A DNA stretch of 48,179 nucleotides from Flavobacteriales bacterium (GCA_023251075.1 JAHEZM010000028.1:1-48179); one strand, 5' to 3'. Numbered from the stretch's first letter, positions 1 to 10,426 are shown. Numbers and translations: made by a program. The notes: generated by a model from the sequence alone, not told the origin.

Positions 1-208
1 ACATTTCTCTTGAGTGTTTAATGAAGTGATAATTTCTATTAATTCCATAAGTTTTTTCTTTCAAAGAAACACTTACAGACCGTATTCTATTTACGGTTTG
101 CCTTAATATGGGTCATTACCTTTTGGAGGGCGGTGGCGATGAGGGCTATTATTAAATTAATGAAGTACAAGAATCATAAATTTTACTTTCCCATCTCCCA
201 AAAAATCC
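1..208. other. Intergenic stretch, no gene seen
   Basis: No convincing coding frame, RNA gene or repeat is visible here. One frame is open from about 51 to 155 but has no upstream start codon and resembles no family I know. A small dyad, CCGTA (80-84) with TACGG (92-96), is too weak to call a terminator. The stretch separates whatever lies left of the window from the thiamine operon promoter. Confidence 0.5.
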
Positions 209-216
209 TATCTTTG
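209..216 (+). promoter_or_regulatory. Promoter -7 box of the thiamine operon
   Basis: TATCTTTG matches the Bacteroidota -7 consensus TAnnTTTG. The predicted start of transcription (about 221-223) falls at the first base of the TPP aptamer's P1 stem, so promoter and riboswitch fit together closely. No clear TTTG -33 element is visible upstream, so the assignment rests on the -7 box and the spacing. Confidence 0.6.
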
Positions 217-222
217 CTCCAT

Positions 223-297
223 CTTATAGGGGTGTCTATAAAGGCTGAGAAAATACCCTCATAACCTGATACAGGTAATGCTGTCGAAGGGAATAAG
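223..297 (+). promoter_or_regulatory. TPP riboswitch (THI element)
   Basis: The conserved THI-box blocks appear in order: GGGGTG near 229-234, GGCTGAGA at 243-250, ATACCC just after it, then AACCTGAT, ACAGGTAATGCTGT and CGAAGGGAA. CTTAT (223-227) pairs with ATAAG (293-297) to form P1. The element lies 44 bases upstream of thiS. It is expected to lower expression of the whole thiS-to-thiH operon when thiamine pyrophosphate is abundant. No strong intrinsic terminator follows, so control at translation is more likely (see the hairpin at 330-350). Confidence 0.95.
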
Positions 298-329
298 TTC
301 CGCAAGGATTCTCCGCCTTTTTGTGCACT

Positions 330-350
330 CCACGTAAATAATGAACGTGG
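330..350 (+). promoter_or_regulatory. Hairpin enclosing the thiS start codon
   Basis: CCACGT (330-335) and ACGTGG (345-350) form a perfect 6-bp stem whose 9-base loop contains the thiS ATG (341-343). It follows the TPP aptamer by about 30 bases and could be its expression platform, hiding or presenting the start codon. The pairing is seen directly; the regulatory role is inferred. Confidence 0.5.
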
Positions 351-550
351 AAATTAAAGTCAACAACGATACAATTCAAATCACCAACGAAAGCAATATT
401 TTGTCTCTTTTGCAGCAACTGCGTGGAGAGAGAATAAATGGCTTGGCGGTGGCTTTGAATGAAACGGTTGTTCCGCGTTCTCAATGGGATAAAATTCAAT
501 TAAATCAAAACGATAATGTGTTAATTATACAGGCTACTCAGGGCGGGTAG
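341..550 (+). CDS. thiS: Sulfur carrier protein ThiS
   Basis: This 69-residue ubiquitin-fold protein ends in Gly-Gly, the C-terminus that is adenylated and then converted to thiocarboxylate to donate sulfur for the thiazole ring of thiamine. Length and the internal NETVVPRSQW block are typical of ThiS. It is the first gene after the TPP riboswitch. Its partner ThiG is encoded about 4 kb downstream in the same operon. The adenylating enzyme ThiF is not encoded in this cluster. The start is the ATG enclosed in the 330-350 hairpin. Confidence 0.95.
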   Translation: MNVEIKVNNDTIQITNESNILSLLQQLRGERINGLAVALNETVVPRSQWDKIQLNQNDNVLIIQATQGG

Positions 551-553
551 CGG

Positions 554-623
554 TTGTCATCCTGAGGTACTCCGAAGGAACTATCGTGTAGGGCATTAGT
601 TCCTTCGTTCCTCAGGATGACAA
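554..623. repeat. Long imperfect palindrome between thiS and thiC
   Basis: TTGTCATCCTGAGG (554-567) is the perfect reverse complement of 610-623. The inner arm CGAAGGAACTA (573-583) pairs perfectly with 597-607, leaving a small internal loop and a 13-base terminal loop. The motif GTCATCCTGAG...GAAGGA resembles a dispersed palindromic element common in Bacteroidota genomes (recognition from memory, no search made). In RNA it would form a stable hairpin inside the thiamine transcript, where it could act as a processing or stability element. It lacks a T-run on the plus strand, so it is not a simple terminator. Confidence 0.8.
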
Positions 624-632
624 GCAGAGTAA

Positions 633-2498
<1,866 letters not shown>

Positions 2499-2503
2499 GT
2501 ATT

Positions 2504-3130
2504 ATGGAAATTATTGTTTTATCGAGTACTGAAATTTCTTCTACAGAAGAAATAGAAATGATTAAATTACTTTTCGAAGAAGGGTTGGATTTTTTTCACG
2601 TGAGAAGGAAGGGTTACTCGATGGAGAAAATGCGAGAATACCTGAATAAAATTCCGAAAGAGTATCATAATAGGTTGATGTTGCATTCTCACTATAAATT
2701 GGCTTTGGAATTTGATATTAAAGGAATTCACATTACCAATGATTTCAGAAAAAGTAAATATCAAATGTGGAAAGTGAGAAGGTTTATTCTAAAGAAAAAA
2801 CCAAACCTTTCTGTTTCCGCTTCTTTTCATAGTGTTTCGATGATTGAAAGAAAAGATCCCCTATACCAGTATGTGTTTTTGAGTCCGATTTTCGATAGTA
2901 TTTCCAAAAGAGATTATCAGAGTGGATTCAATGAATATACTTTAACTAAAGCACTTGAAAAAACACCTTATAGAGTTTTTGCATTAGGTGGGGTAGATAT
3001 AGATAAAATAGATAAAATAAAACAATTGGGTTTTGCAGGTTGTGTTTTAGTGGGGTCGGTATGGACCAGTGAGGATCCGATTAACAATTTCAAGGAAATT
3101 AAAAATAAATGCAAAGAGATCGCTCAATAG
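2504..3130 (+). CDS. TenI-like paralogue of thiamine phosphate synthase
   Basis: A 208-residue TIM-barrel protein of the ThiE/TenI superfamily. Recognisable blocks are FHVRRK (in place of the QLRxK of ThiE), GIHITND, FLSPIFDSISK and FALGGVD. The pyrophosphate-binding positions of true ThiE are altered, and a canonical ThiE follows two genes later. A TenI-type role (aromatising the thiazole product of ThiG) or a non-catalytic role is therefore more likely than thiamine phosphate synthesis. It overlaps thiD by 22 bases, suggesting translational coupling. The function is inferred; family membership is secure. Confidence 0.8.
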   Translation: MEIIVLSSTEISSTEEIEMIKLLFEEGLDFFHVRRKGYSMEKMREYLNKIPKEYHNRLMLHSHYKLALEFDIKGIHITNDFRKSKYQMWKVRRFILKKKPNLSVSASFHSVSMIERKDPLYQYVFLSPIFDSISKRDYQSGFNEYTLTKALEKTPYRVFALGGVDIDKIDKIKQLGFAGCVLVGSVWTSEDPINNFKEIKNKCKEIAQ

Positions 3131-3864
3131 TACTTTCTGTTGCAGGGTTTGATCCTTCTGCAGGCGCAGGAGTATTGGCTGATATTAAAACTTTTGAAGC
3201 ATCATTCGTTTATGGTTTGGCTATTTGTACGGCAAATACTTTTCAAACCGATCAAAGTTTTTTGCGCTGTGATTGGTTTAAAATTGAAGATGTTGAGCAA
3301 CAAATTGAAATATTAAGTAATCGATTTTCTATTGAAGTGGTGAAGATTGGAATTGTTCCGAATTTTAATTTTTTGGAAAAGGTGGCAGATAAGATTTTAA
3401 AAAATAATCCTTTATGTAAAATCATTTGGGATCCTGTTTATAAATCAAGTACGGGGTTTCAATTTTTTGATACTGAATGGACAAATGAAGATAGAAATCG
3501 AGTGTTGAGCAAGTTGTATTTACTTACGCCAAACACTGCTGAATCGAAAGTGTTTTCAAAGTGTGAAGATGCATTGGATGGAGGAAAGTATTTAAGTCAG
3601 TTTTGTTCTGTGTTGCTTAAAGGTGGTCATTCCTCTGTTTCTAGTTCTTCTGATATTTTGTTTGCCCATTCAAAAGAAATTGTGTTTGAAAGTGATCGAT
3701 TTAAAACACAAGGAAAACATGGTTCGGGTTGTGTTCTTTCTGCCAGTATTGCTGCACAATTGAGTTTAGGTTGTTCGTTGGAAGAGGCATGTGTTGAGGC
3801 AAAAAAATACATTTCAAATTATTTATTGAGTTCAGAAAATCTTTTAGGATACCACAATGTATAG
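3109..3864 (+). CDS. thiD: Hydroxymethylpyrimidine (phosphate) kinase ThiD
   Basis: A 251-residue ribokinase-fold kinase that phosphorylates HMP and HMP-phosphate to HMP-pyrophosphate. N-terminal SVAGFDPSAGAGVLADIKTF matches the family signature (canonical AGSDPSGGAGIQADIKT). The C-terminal GKHGSGC is the anion-hole/catalytic motif, with Ser where Thr is usual. It overlaps the preceding gene by 22 bases and the next (thiE) by 8, as expected of a tightly coupled operon. Confidence 0.93.
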   Translation: MQRDRSIVLSVAGFDPSAGAGVLADIKTFEASFVYGLAICTANTFQTDQSFLRCDWFKIEDVEQQIEILSNRFSIEVVKIGIVPNFNFLEKVADKILKNNPLCKIIWDPVYKSSTGFQFFDTEWTNEDRNRVLSKLYLLTPNTAESKVFSKCEDALDGGKYLSQFCSVLLKGGHSSVSSSSDILFAHSKEIVFESDRFKTQGKHGSGCVLSASIAAQLSLGCSLEEACVEAKKYISNYLLSSENLLGYHNV

Positions 3865-4504
3865 GGAGTTGAAAGAAATATCGCGCTTGCAATTTATTAC
3901 TTCTGATGACAGTGATTTGAATCATTTGGAACAAATTAAATTGGTGCTCGATAATGGAATCAAATGGGTTCAATTGCGTGCTAAAAATAGAGCACCTCAA
4001 GAGTTATTAAAATTAGCAGAAGAAGCAAAGGAAATCCTGCAATCTTATGAGGCTAAATTGATTATTAACGACAATCATTTAGTAGCGTCAATGGTTTTAG
4101 CAGATGGAGTTCATTTGGGTAAAGACGACGAAACACCTGAGAATGCAAGGAAATTTTTACTGAATGAAATTATTGGAGGAACAGCCAATTCGATTGAAGA
4201 TGTGAGAAGAATTGAAAAGCATGTGGATTATATTGGTTTGGGGCCGTTAAGATTTACAAATACCAAAAAGAATTTGAGTCCGATATTGGGATTGCTCGGA
4301 TATGAAAAACTTATCCATGAAATGCAGTTAAATATACCTGTTGTTGCTATTGGTGGTGTAGTAATAGAAGATATTGAAGGGTTGATGAAAACAGGAGTGC
4401 ATGGAATAGCAATTTCTGGTGCTATTTTAAAGTCGCAAAATCCAAATGAGAAGATTAAACAATTTATCAAAGAATTAGAGCAATATGAAAGCGTCAAATC
4501 TTAA
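3857..4504 (+). CDS. thiE: Thiamine phosphate synthase ThiE
   Basis: A 215-residue TIM barrel joining HMP-pyrophosphate and thiazole phosphate to give thiamine phosphate. The family motifs are intact: [42 protein letters not shown] and GIAISGAI. Unlike the TenI-like paralogue encoded upstream, it keeps the catalytic QLRxK and the phosphate-binding glycines. It overlaps thiD by 8 bases and thiG by 20. Confidence 0.95.
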   Translation: MYRELKEISRLQFITSDDSDLNHLEQIKLVLDNGIKWVQLRAKNRAPQELLKLAEEAKEILQSYEAKLIINDNHLVASMVLADGVHLGKDDETPENARKFLLNEIIGGTANSIEDVRRIEKHVDYIGLGPLRFTNTKKNLSPILGLLGYEKLIHEMQLNIPVVAIGGVVIEDIEGLMKTGVHGIAISGAILKSQNPNEKIKQFIKELEQYESVKS

Positions 4505-5258
4505 AATAGCAGATAAAATATTTCAGTCACGGTTATTTACCGGAACGGGAAAATTTAGCAGTAATGAAGTGATGGAATCGGCTATTGAGGCAAGTGCATC
4601 AGAATTGGTTACAGTTGCATTAAAGAGAGTTAATATTAATGATAAAGAGGATGATATCATTAAGCATCTAAATCATCCACGTATTAATTTATTGCCCAAT
4701 ACTTCTGGAGTGAGATCGGCAAAAGAAGCTGTATTTGCCGCTCAATTGGCAAGAGAAGCTTTACAAACCAATTGGTTGAAATTAGAAATTCATCCTGATC
4801 CAAGGTACTTATTACCTGATCCTATTGAAACACTTAAAGCTGCTGAAGAATTGGTGAAATTGGGATTTATTGTTTTGCCCTATGTGAATGCAGATCCGGT
4901 TTTATGCAAGCGGTTAGAAGAGGTGGGAACGGCTGCGGTAATGCCTTTGGGTGCTCCTATTGGTAGTAATAAAGGATTAAAAACAATCGATATGCTTCAA
5001 ATCATTATCGAAGAAAGTAATGTACCTGTGATTATAGATGCCGGAATAGGTGCTCCATCTCATGCTGCATTGGCGATGGAATTAGGTGCCGACGCAGTTC
5101 TAGTGAATACAGCTATTGCGGTGGCAAAAGATCCTGTTGCAATGGGTATTGCCTTTAAAATGGCTGTGGAGGCTGGGCGATTGGCTTATGAGTCAAGGTT
5201 AGGAAAACAAATTGATCACGCCGAAGCAAGTAGTCCCTTAACCGCATTTTTAGGATAG
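4485..5258 (+). CDS. thiG: Thiazole synthase ThiG
   Basis: A 257-residue TIM-barrel enzyme that makes the thiazole phosphate carboxylate from deoxyxylulose phosphate, dehydroglycine and the ThiS thiocarboxylate. Lys99 in WLKLEIHPD is the expected Schiff-base lysine (family motif KLEV). The phosphate-binding regions [13 protein letters not shown] and [14 protein letters not shown] are intact. One base separates it from thiH, which supplies dehydroglycine, so substrate supply and use are encoded side by side. Confidence 0.96.
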   Translation: MKASNLKIADKIFQSRLFTGTGKFSSNEVMESAIEASASELVTVALKRVNINDKEDDIIKHLNHPRINLLPNTSGVRSAKEAVFAAQLAREALQTNWLKLEIHPDPRYLLPDPIETLKAAEELVKLGFIVLPYVNADPVLCKRLEEVGTAAVMPLGAPIGSNKGLKTIDMLQIIIEESNVPVIIDAGIGAPSHAALAMELGADAVLVNTAIAVAKDPVAMGIAFKMAVEAGRLAYESRLGKQIDHAEASSPLTAFLG

Positions 5259-5259
5259 T

Positions 5260-6384
5260 ATGTTAGATTTCTATACCCTCATAAAAAATAATCCTTGGGA
5301 TGAAATAAAATCATCTATTTACAATAAAACTAAAGAGGATGTTGAAGTGGCTTTATCGAAAGGGGAGTTCAGAGATATTGAAGATTTCAAAGCATTAATT
5401 TCTCCAGCCGCTGAAGGATTTTTAGAACGTATGGCTGCGGAGAGCAGAAATATCACCTTGCGAAGATTTGGTAAGGTAGTGCAGATGTATGCTCCATTTT
5501 ATCTTTCTAATGAGTGTCAGAATATTTGCACTTACTGCGGTTTTAGTTTACACAACAAAATCAAGCGTACAACATTAACCGATGCTCAAATTATTAGAGA
5601 AGCTGAAGCTATTAAGGCTTTGGGCTACGATCATATTTTATTGGTTACAGGTGAGGCCAATAAAACGGTGGGTGTTGAATATTTGCAAAATGCCATTCGA
5701 TTGGTGAAACCCTTTTTCGCGAATATTTCTATTGAGGTTCAACCTCTCGAGCAAAATGAGTATGAAGTATTGATAGAAGAAGGCTTGTATGCTGTATTGG
5801 TTTATCAGGAAACTTATCATGAAGAGGAATATAAAACACATCATACTAAAGGCAAAAAGTCGAATTTTGAATATAGAATCGATACTCCGGAAAGATTAGG
5901 AAAAGCCGGAATTCATAAAATCGGATTGGGTTGTTTGATTGGTTTGGAAGATTGGCGAACAGATTCGTTTTTTACAGCTATGCATTTACAATATCTCGAA
6001 AAAAAATATTGGCAAACAAAATTTTCGGTTTCGTTTCCAAGATTACGGCCTGCACAAGGATTATTAGAACCTAAATCTGTAATGACGGATAAACAATTGG
6101 TTCAATTGATATGTGCGTACCGACTTTTTAATGAAAATGTGGAGCTATCGATTTCCACCAGAGAGAGTGCCAGCTTTAGAGATCATGTTTACAAATTAGG
6201 AATTACTTCAATGAGTGCCGGTTCAAAAACCAATCCTGGTGGTTATGCTGTATTTCCTGAGAAGGAAAGTTTAGAACAATTTGAAATAGATGATTCAAGG
6301 AGCCCCAGAGAAATGGAAAAAATGCTTCATGAAAATGGATATGAAGCGGTTTGGAAAGATTGGGACCAAATGTTAATGGTATAG
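5260..6384 (+). CDS. thiH: 2-iminoacetate synthase ThiH (tyrosine lyase)
   Basis: A 374-residue radical SAM enzyme that cleaves tyrosine to give 2-iminoacetate (dehydroglycine) for ThiG. The cluster motif is C86-x3-C90-x2-C93 within NECQNICTYCGF. The use of ThiH rather than the glycine oxidase ThiO is usual for anaerobes and for many Bacteroidota. It is the last gene of the operon. A short dyad at 6403-6431 follows but has no T-run. Confidence 0.95.
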   Translation: MLDFYTLIKNNPWDEIKSSIYNKTKEDVEVALSKGEFRDIEDFKALISPAAEGFLERMAAESRNITLRRFGKVVQMYAPFYLSNECQNICTYCGFSLHNKIKRTTLTDAQIIREAEAIKALGYDHILLVTGEANKTVGVEYLQNAIRLVKPFFANISIEVQPLEQNEYEVLIEEGLYAVLVYQETYHEEEYKTHHTKGKKSNFEYRIDTPERLGKAGIHKIGLGCLIGLEDWRTDSFFTAMHLQYLEKKYWQTKFSVSFPRLRPAQGLLEPKSVMTDKQLVQLICAYRLFNENVELSISTRESASFRDHVYKLGITSMSAGSKTNPGGYAVFPEKESLEQFEIDDSRSPREMEKMLHENGYEAVWKDWDQMLMV

Positions 6385-6470
6385 AAATTACCTTTAAAAA
6401 CGTTCCTCTTTTTTAACAAGAATTAGAGGAAAACAAAAAGAAAATAAAGTGTTTTTATGAAAGCAACCCT

Positions 6471-6478
6471 TAAATTTG
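6471..6478 (+). promoter_or_regulatory. Promoter -7 box for the 64-residue protein gene
   Basis: TAAATTTG is an exact TAnnTTTG match 33 bases upstream of the ATG at 6512. It implies that the small gene is transcribed separately from the thiamine operon. No clear TTTG -33 box accompanies it. Confidence 0.5.
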
Positions 6479-6511
6479 CATCTCGTCTTAACACAAAATA
6501 ATTGAGTAATC

Positions 6512-6706
6512 ATGGTGATTAGAACAATAGAACAACACGTAAATGCCTTAGACCAGGTAAGAGATTGGTTGAAACGTGAAGATTACTCTCTAGAGAGTAT
6601 GAAGGAGATAGATGGCGTGATGAGAGCTATAGAAGACTACTCAGGTATGCCTCTTCCTGCAAGGAGCTTTATTACAGCAAAAGTATTTTCGAGAATGGCA
6701 GTTTAG
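6512..6706 (+). CDS. Small hypothetical protein (64 aa)
   Basis: I do not recognise this 64-residue protein. It has no signal peptide or membrane segment. The composition is charged and helical, with an Arg/Asp/Glu-rich central part and the sequence GMPLPARSF near the end. Support for its being real comes from an exact -7 promoter box at 6471-6478 and an ATG start at a sensible distance. Its stop codon interlocks with that of the convergent gene on the other strand (overlap 6703-6706). Confidence 0.6.
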   Translation: MVIRTIEQHVNALDQVRDWLKREDYSLESMKEIDGVMRAIEDYSGMPLPARSFITAKVFSRMAV

Positions 6707-6939
6707 TTATTTTTTAAACTGTTTTGAAATTTTTTAAAGGCCTCCAAGTCGGATTCTCCCACCCCCCCAGGTTTAATTCCGGGATTCAATAATACAAATA
6801 TCAAATTATTTAGATCTTCAGATAAGCGGCGATTTTTTTTAATTCTCGCATTGTCATTCTCTTCGTATAGTTTTGGTAAAATTTCAGCGGAGGTTTTGCC
6901 CTCTAATTCTATCAGTAATTTTTTTAAGCTTTCAGTCAT
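6703..6939 (-). CDS. Small hypothetical protein (78 aa)
   Basis: This is an unrecognised, highly charged, predicted helical protein without signal peptide or membrane segment. A run of seven G on the coding strand (C7 at 6762-6768 on the plus strand) encodes the end of a Pro-Gly-Gly turn between two helical halves. Such a homopolymer could be slippage-prone. A one-base loss would replace the last 15 or so residues without much change in length. It converges on the 64-residue gene and overlaps its stop codon. Confidence 0.55.
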   Translation of the reverse strand: MTESLKKLLIELEGKTSAEILPKLYEENDNARIKKNRRLSEDLNNLIFVLLNPGIKPGGVGESDLEAFKKFQNSLKNN

Positions 6940-6992
6940 GGTTAAGGTTTGGTATCACTAAGATAAACCAAAACTTGAAAGTTTAAAACAGA

Positions 6993-7580
6993 TTATTTAC
7001 TGGAGCTGGTGTTTTGAGGATTATCTTTCAATTGGGCCACATATCTTCCGCACTTAGTATCCATTAAAGGGCCTGCCATTTCAAGGCCTAATTCTTTCGC
7101 TTTCTTTAGATCTTTACAGGCATCTAAAGTATACATGAAACGGGCTTTGGAAATCGCACGATTGTAGTAACTAATTGATTGAGTTGGGTCTAGAGCTATT
7201 GCTTTATTGTAATCTTTGATCGCTTCAACATGTAAACCAAGTTCAGCCATATATGTTCCCCGGTTTACGTAAGCACCAACATTGCTAGTGTCTGCAGCTA
7301 TTTGTTCAGTAAAGAAAGTAATTGCTTTTTTATGTTTTATTCTATCTCTTTCACTCATTTCAGGATTAAATAATCTTTCCATTTTTTCTGCATCATAATT
7401 CACTACATCAATGGGAAGCTTAAAGGAGCTAGAATCTTTTTTAACGGTTTCGGGGTTATTATCGAAAGTGCTTAATTTCAGGGTGTCTTGTTTGTAGGGC
7501 TGTGGATCTCTGGGGCGAGGTTGAGTGAAAGCTAGAGAGAAGCTCAACAAAAATCCGATACAAAGTAAAAGTGTTTTCAA
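6993..7580 (-). CDS. Secreted TPR-repeat protein, paralogue of the one at 12249
   Basis: A 195-residue protein with an N-terminal signal peptide (MKTLLLCIGFLLSFSLAF, cleavage near TQP) and a TPR region at about residues 100-180. TPR motifs are visible in AYVNRGTYMAELGLHVEAI and SYYNRAISKARF. The end carries a cysteine pair in ACKDLKKAKELG...TKCGRY. The same layout and cysteines recur in the protein at 12249-12725. TPR domains bind partner proteins; the partner here is unknown. It is probably periplasmic. Confidence 0.8.
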   Translation of the reverse strand: MKTLLLCIGFLLSFSLAFTQPRPRDPQPYKQDTLKLSTFDNNPETVKKDSSSFKLPIDVVNYDAEKMERLFNPEMSERDRIKHKKAITFFTEQIAADTSNVGAYVNRGTYMAELGLHVEAIKDYNKAIALDPTQSISYYNRAISKARFMYTLDACKDLKKAKELGLEMAGPLMDTKCGRYVAQLKDNPQNTSSSK

Positions 7581-7642
7581 GTTTTATTCCTTAATGGTGT
7601 TTCTCGTACGATGAGTTTATAATTAGGGTTTCGATTAAAAGA

Positions 7643-9790
7643 TTAAAATACAATTTTTATAGTTTCAACACCACTTTCATTAATGATTTTAACATAGTAA
7701 ATTCCCGAACTTTTTTCATGAACGAGTTGTTCGAGCGGTATTTTATAGGAAGCCTGACCATTTAGTTTTACTGATTCTCCTATTATTTTACCGAGAGCAT
7801 CATAAATTTCAATTACAAAGAAAGAGGACTGGTTACCTGAAATATCAAGTACAGAACTTTCATTGGCCGGATTGGGATAGATAGAACTTCCGAAATTAAG
7901 AGTATTGACATCACTAATTCCCACATGATCATGATAAAAATTAACATTATCCAAATAGAATTTATTTCCTCTCAAAGCACTAACAGCAAACATAATTCGG
8001 AAATCCGATTGTCCGGCTCCCTTAGAACTCAAATCAATTTCCTTATAACCCCATTCTGAAATAGAAGGAATGTATTCTGTAGTTACATTGGTGTTTTTAG
8101 TATCGATTTGACTATTCGACATAGTAGTACTCAATTGCCAGCCAATACCACAGTTTCTTAAATATAAAACACGTAAATAATCGTTACTGTAGTTATCTAC
8201 CTGAGCGTAAGCGTAATTGAAGCTCAAATAAATAGAATCGGTGAAGGAGCTCAGATTGAAATTCGGACTAATTAATAGGTGCCACAACTCTTTATCCTTA
8301 TTGCTACCTAGGCCTATCAGTCCGCTTTCGGTATTTAAATTTACTTCTAAAGAAGCAGAACCTGTTTTTCGGGTAACAGTGGTTCTTTTAAATTTTTCGC
8401 TTCCGGGGGAATAAAGAATCCATTCGTTTTCACTTCCTGGAATTTCAGGAAAAGAGGCATTTTCAAAACCTTCAAAAAAATGAGCTGTAGTATCAACGCT
8501 GGTGCTGAGTATTAAAATATAATTGCTTTTTTTCAAGGTATCTCTGCCAGCACTATTACTTACAATTAATTGAACATCGAAAATACCAGCGGTATTGTAG
8601 GTAATGATGGGATTTATATCGGTAGATGAAGAAGGTGTTCCTCCAGGAAATGACCACTCGAATACTCTGTTCGTAGAGAGGCTATCGTTGTAGCTTAGGT
8701 CTAAAAAATGAACGGTGCTACCTTCACAATATATAGTTGAATCTATTGCAGGATAAGAAGCTGTACTTGTTCTAAAATCAGCTATTGGCGCGTATTCGTT
8801 TACTGTATGATTGTCTTCGGTACCGGTTGCAATTAGGTTCGAATTCAAATACAATTTATTTCTATCTCCAGCAGCACTGGTTAAAGCTGAAATCATTACC
8901 GCTTTCTGACCTTCGGTGAACATATTGCTGCAACTTCCATAATCCATAAAATTCTGAACATTTTCCAATGAACCACAACCATTCTGATTTAACACGCATG
9001 TACCGGAAGAACCTTTGGTGGGAGGGGTGTCGGAAATATAGTCGGATCCATTGCAGTTGGCTCCCACAGTACCCAGTCCCCAGGTATGGTATAAACCAAG
9101 AAAATGGCCTGTTTCATGTGATAGGGTATGGTTTGCTGATGGGGTGCCGTAGGAAGTACCTATGCTACCAAATGAACGATTGATAGCTATTGTTCCTTCA
9201 TGGCTAGGAGAAGGAGCTGTTCCGGGAATGTAGCTGTATGCCCCAATTCCAGATCCCAGGTAATTTACCACCCATATGTTGTAATATTTTTTGGTGTCCC
9301 AGCTAATCAGATCTTTTACTTCCTCTCCTTTTGCCGAATTGGTTTTGTAGGAAAAGGTTCGCGTAATTCCTTTGGTACCTTTTCCATCCGGATCAATGGT
9401 AGCCAGTCGAAATTCAATACCAATATTTGCAGCAATAGATTTAAACTGAGATACAATACTTGAGGTATCGGCATTACTTTTATTAAAATCCTCATTCAAG
9501 ATGCGAATAGCATCGTACACTTGTGCGTCGGAAATATTTGAAACTCCATAATCGTGAACAATATGTACTACAACAGGAACTATATAAGTTGCATTATTGC
9601 CGCTTAGCGTTTGAGTGCTGTTGAGTTGCAGGTTTTGCAGAAAACTATTGTGTAAATCGATTTGTTTCTTTTTTGCAGGATCATTTTTAATCATCTCTTC
9701 CATAATATGATCAAAACCACAAGGTTGAGCCACTAATTTCGTGAGAGATAGAATAGTAAATAGGACAATAATAACTGAACGGTTTCCCAT
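7643..9790 (-). CDS. Secreted M43 (pappalysin/cytophagalysin) metalloprotease with PKD domain and T9SS type A signal
   Basis: A 715-residue extracellular zinc protease. It starts with a signal peptide (MGNRSVIIVLFTILSLTKLV). The zinc motif is H225-E226-x2-H229-x2-G232-x2-H235, with a Met-turn near Met282 (NFMDYGSC), as in the M43 family. A PKD-like domain follows at about residues 335-430 (WSFPGGTPSSSTDINPIITY), then a jelly-roll-like carbohydrate or lectin-type stretch. The last 75 or so residues (YPNPANESS...GIYYVKI) are a type A T9SS sorting domain. The protein should be exported across the outer membrane and released or attached at the surface. It is probably monocistronic. Confidence 0.93.
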   Translation of the reverse strand: MGNRSVIIVLFTILSLTKLVAQPCGFDHIMEEMIKNDPAKKKQIDLHNSFLQNLQLNSTQTLSGNNATYIVPVVVHIVHDYGVSNISDAQVYDAIRILNEDFNKSNADTSSIVSQFKSIAANIGIEFRLATIDPDGKGTKGITRTFSYKTNSAKGEEVKDLISWDTKKYYNIWVVNYLGSGIGAYSYIPGTAPSPSHEGTIAINRSFGSIGTSYGTPSANHTLSHETGHFLGLYHTWGLGTVGANCNGSDYISDTPPTKGSSGTCVLNQNGCGSLENVQNFMDYGSCSNMFTEGQKAVMISALTSAAGDRNKLYLNSNLIATGTEDNHTVNEYAPIADFRTSTASYPAIDSTIYCEGSTVHFLDLSYNDSLSTNRVFEWSFPGGTPSSSTDINPIITYNTAGIFDVQLIVSNSAGRDTLKKSNYILILSTSVDTTAHFFEGFENASFPEIPGSENEWILYSPGSEKFKRTTVTRKTGSASLEVNLNTESGLIGLGSNKDKELWHLLISPNFNLSSFTDSIYLSFNYAYAQVDNYSNDYLRVLYLRNCGIGWQLSTTMSNSQIDTKNTNVTTEYIPSISEWGYKEIDLSSKGAGQSDFRIMFAVSALRGNKFYLDNVNFYHDHVGISDVNTLNFGSSIYPNPANESSVLDISGNQSSFFVIEIYDALGKIIGESVKLNGQASYKIPLEQLVHEKSSGIYYVKIINESGVETIKIVF

Positions 9791-9847
9791 ATCGTATTTT
9801 TGAAAGTGTATTTAAAAATAGTGAATAAATCGAAAGGCAGAAAAAAA

Positions 9848-10426
9848 TTACAACATTGAGCTGCTAAGCGTCATCAGTTCAGGGAATAATTGATTGAAAT
9901 CTTTTTCTATTTCCTGGTAATTCTCCTTTAAGATGAGTGAAGCACTTTGAAGATTAGATTCAAATTTTGTTCGTTTGCTCATCTGACAAAGTATTTGATG
10001 AATTCCTTCTACTGAAAGGTAAGTGTTTAGCCAATCGTATTGAATGAGATATTTGGTTAATTCCTGGGCATTGTTGGGTAATTGCTTCTTGTTTCTTTCT
10101 ATATAGGAATAAAAATTGGCAATAAAATCTTTCAGGTTTAAGGGAGAAAAATAGGATTCGAAGTGCTTGGCTAAAAAGTGATCAAAGAATACGTCGGCCG
10201 CTACCGGTGCGTATTTCTTTAATAGTGGTCGGGATAGTAGTACAGTATTTTTAAAAGCAGCATGTTGGTCGGTAAATGTATCAATAGCATGATGTAATTC
10301 AATTCCTTTTTGCATCTTAATACTAAGTTCCTTCCTTTGTTTAGGAAGAATCGTGTCAGCAATAAGATTGCCTAAAGCAATTTCATTGTCGTTTCCTGAT
10401 AGAACTATATGAGCTAAGAAATTCAA
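9848..10426 (-). CDS. ACP phosphodiesterase-like protein (AcpH/DUF479)
   Basis: A 192-residue protein opening with MNFLAHIVLSG, followed by GNLIADTI, GIELHHAIDTFTDQH and DVFFDHFLAKHF. This is the histidine/aspartate pattern of the AcpH family, a variant HD-type metal site. AcpH removes the phosphopantetheine arm from acyl carrier protein in E. coli. Whether Bacteroidota members share that substrate is not shown by sequence alone. It is divergent from the SiaC-like gene. Confidence 0.85.
   Translation of the reverse strand: MNFLAHIVLSGNDNEIALGNLIADTILPKQRKELSIKMQKGIELHHAIDTFTDQHAAFKNTVLLSRPLLKKYAPVAADVFFDHFLAKHFESYFSPLNLKDFIANFYSYIERNKKQLPNNAQELTKYLIQYDWLNTYLSVEGIHQILCQMSKRTKFESNLQSASLILKENYQEIEKDFNQLFPELMTLSSSML

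Noticed and set aside
51-155. Open frame left of the thiamine riboswitch
   Set aside because: It has no start codon, no recognisable similarity and a short length; it is probably chance.
6403-6431. Dyad TTCCTCT / AGAGGAA after thiH as a terminator
   Set aside because: The loop is 15 bases and no T-run follows on the plus strand.
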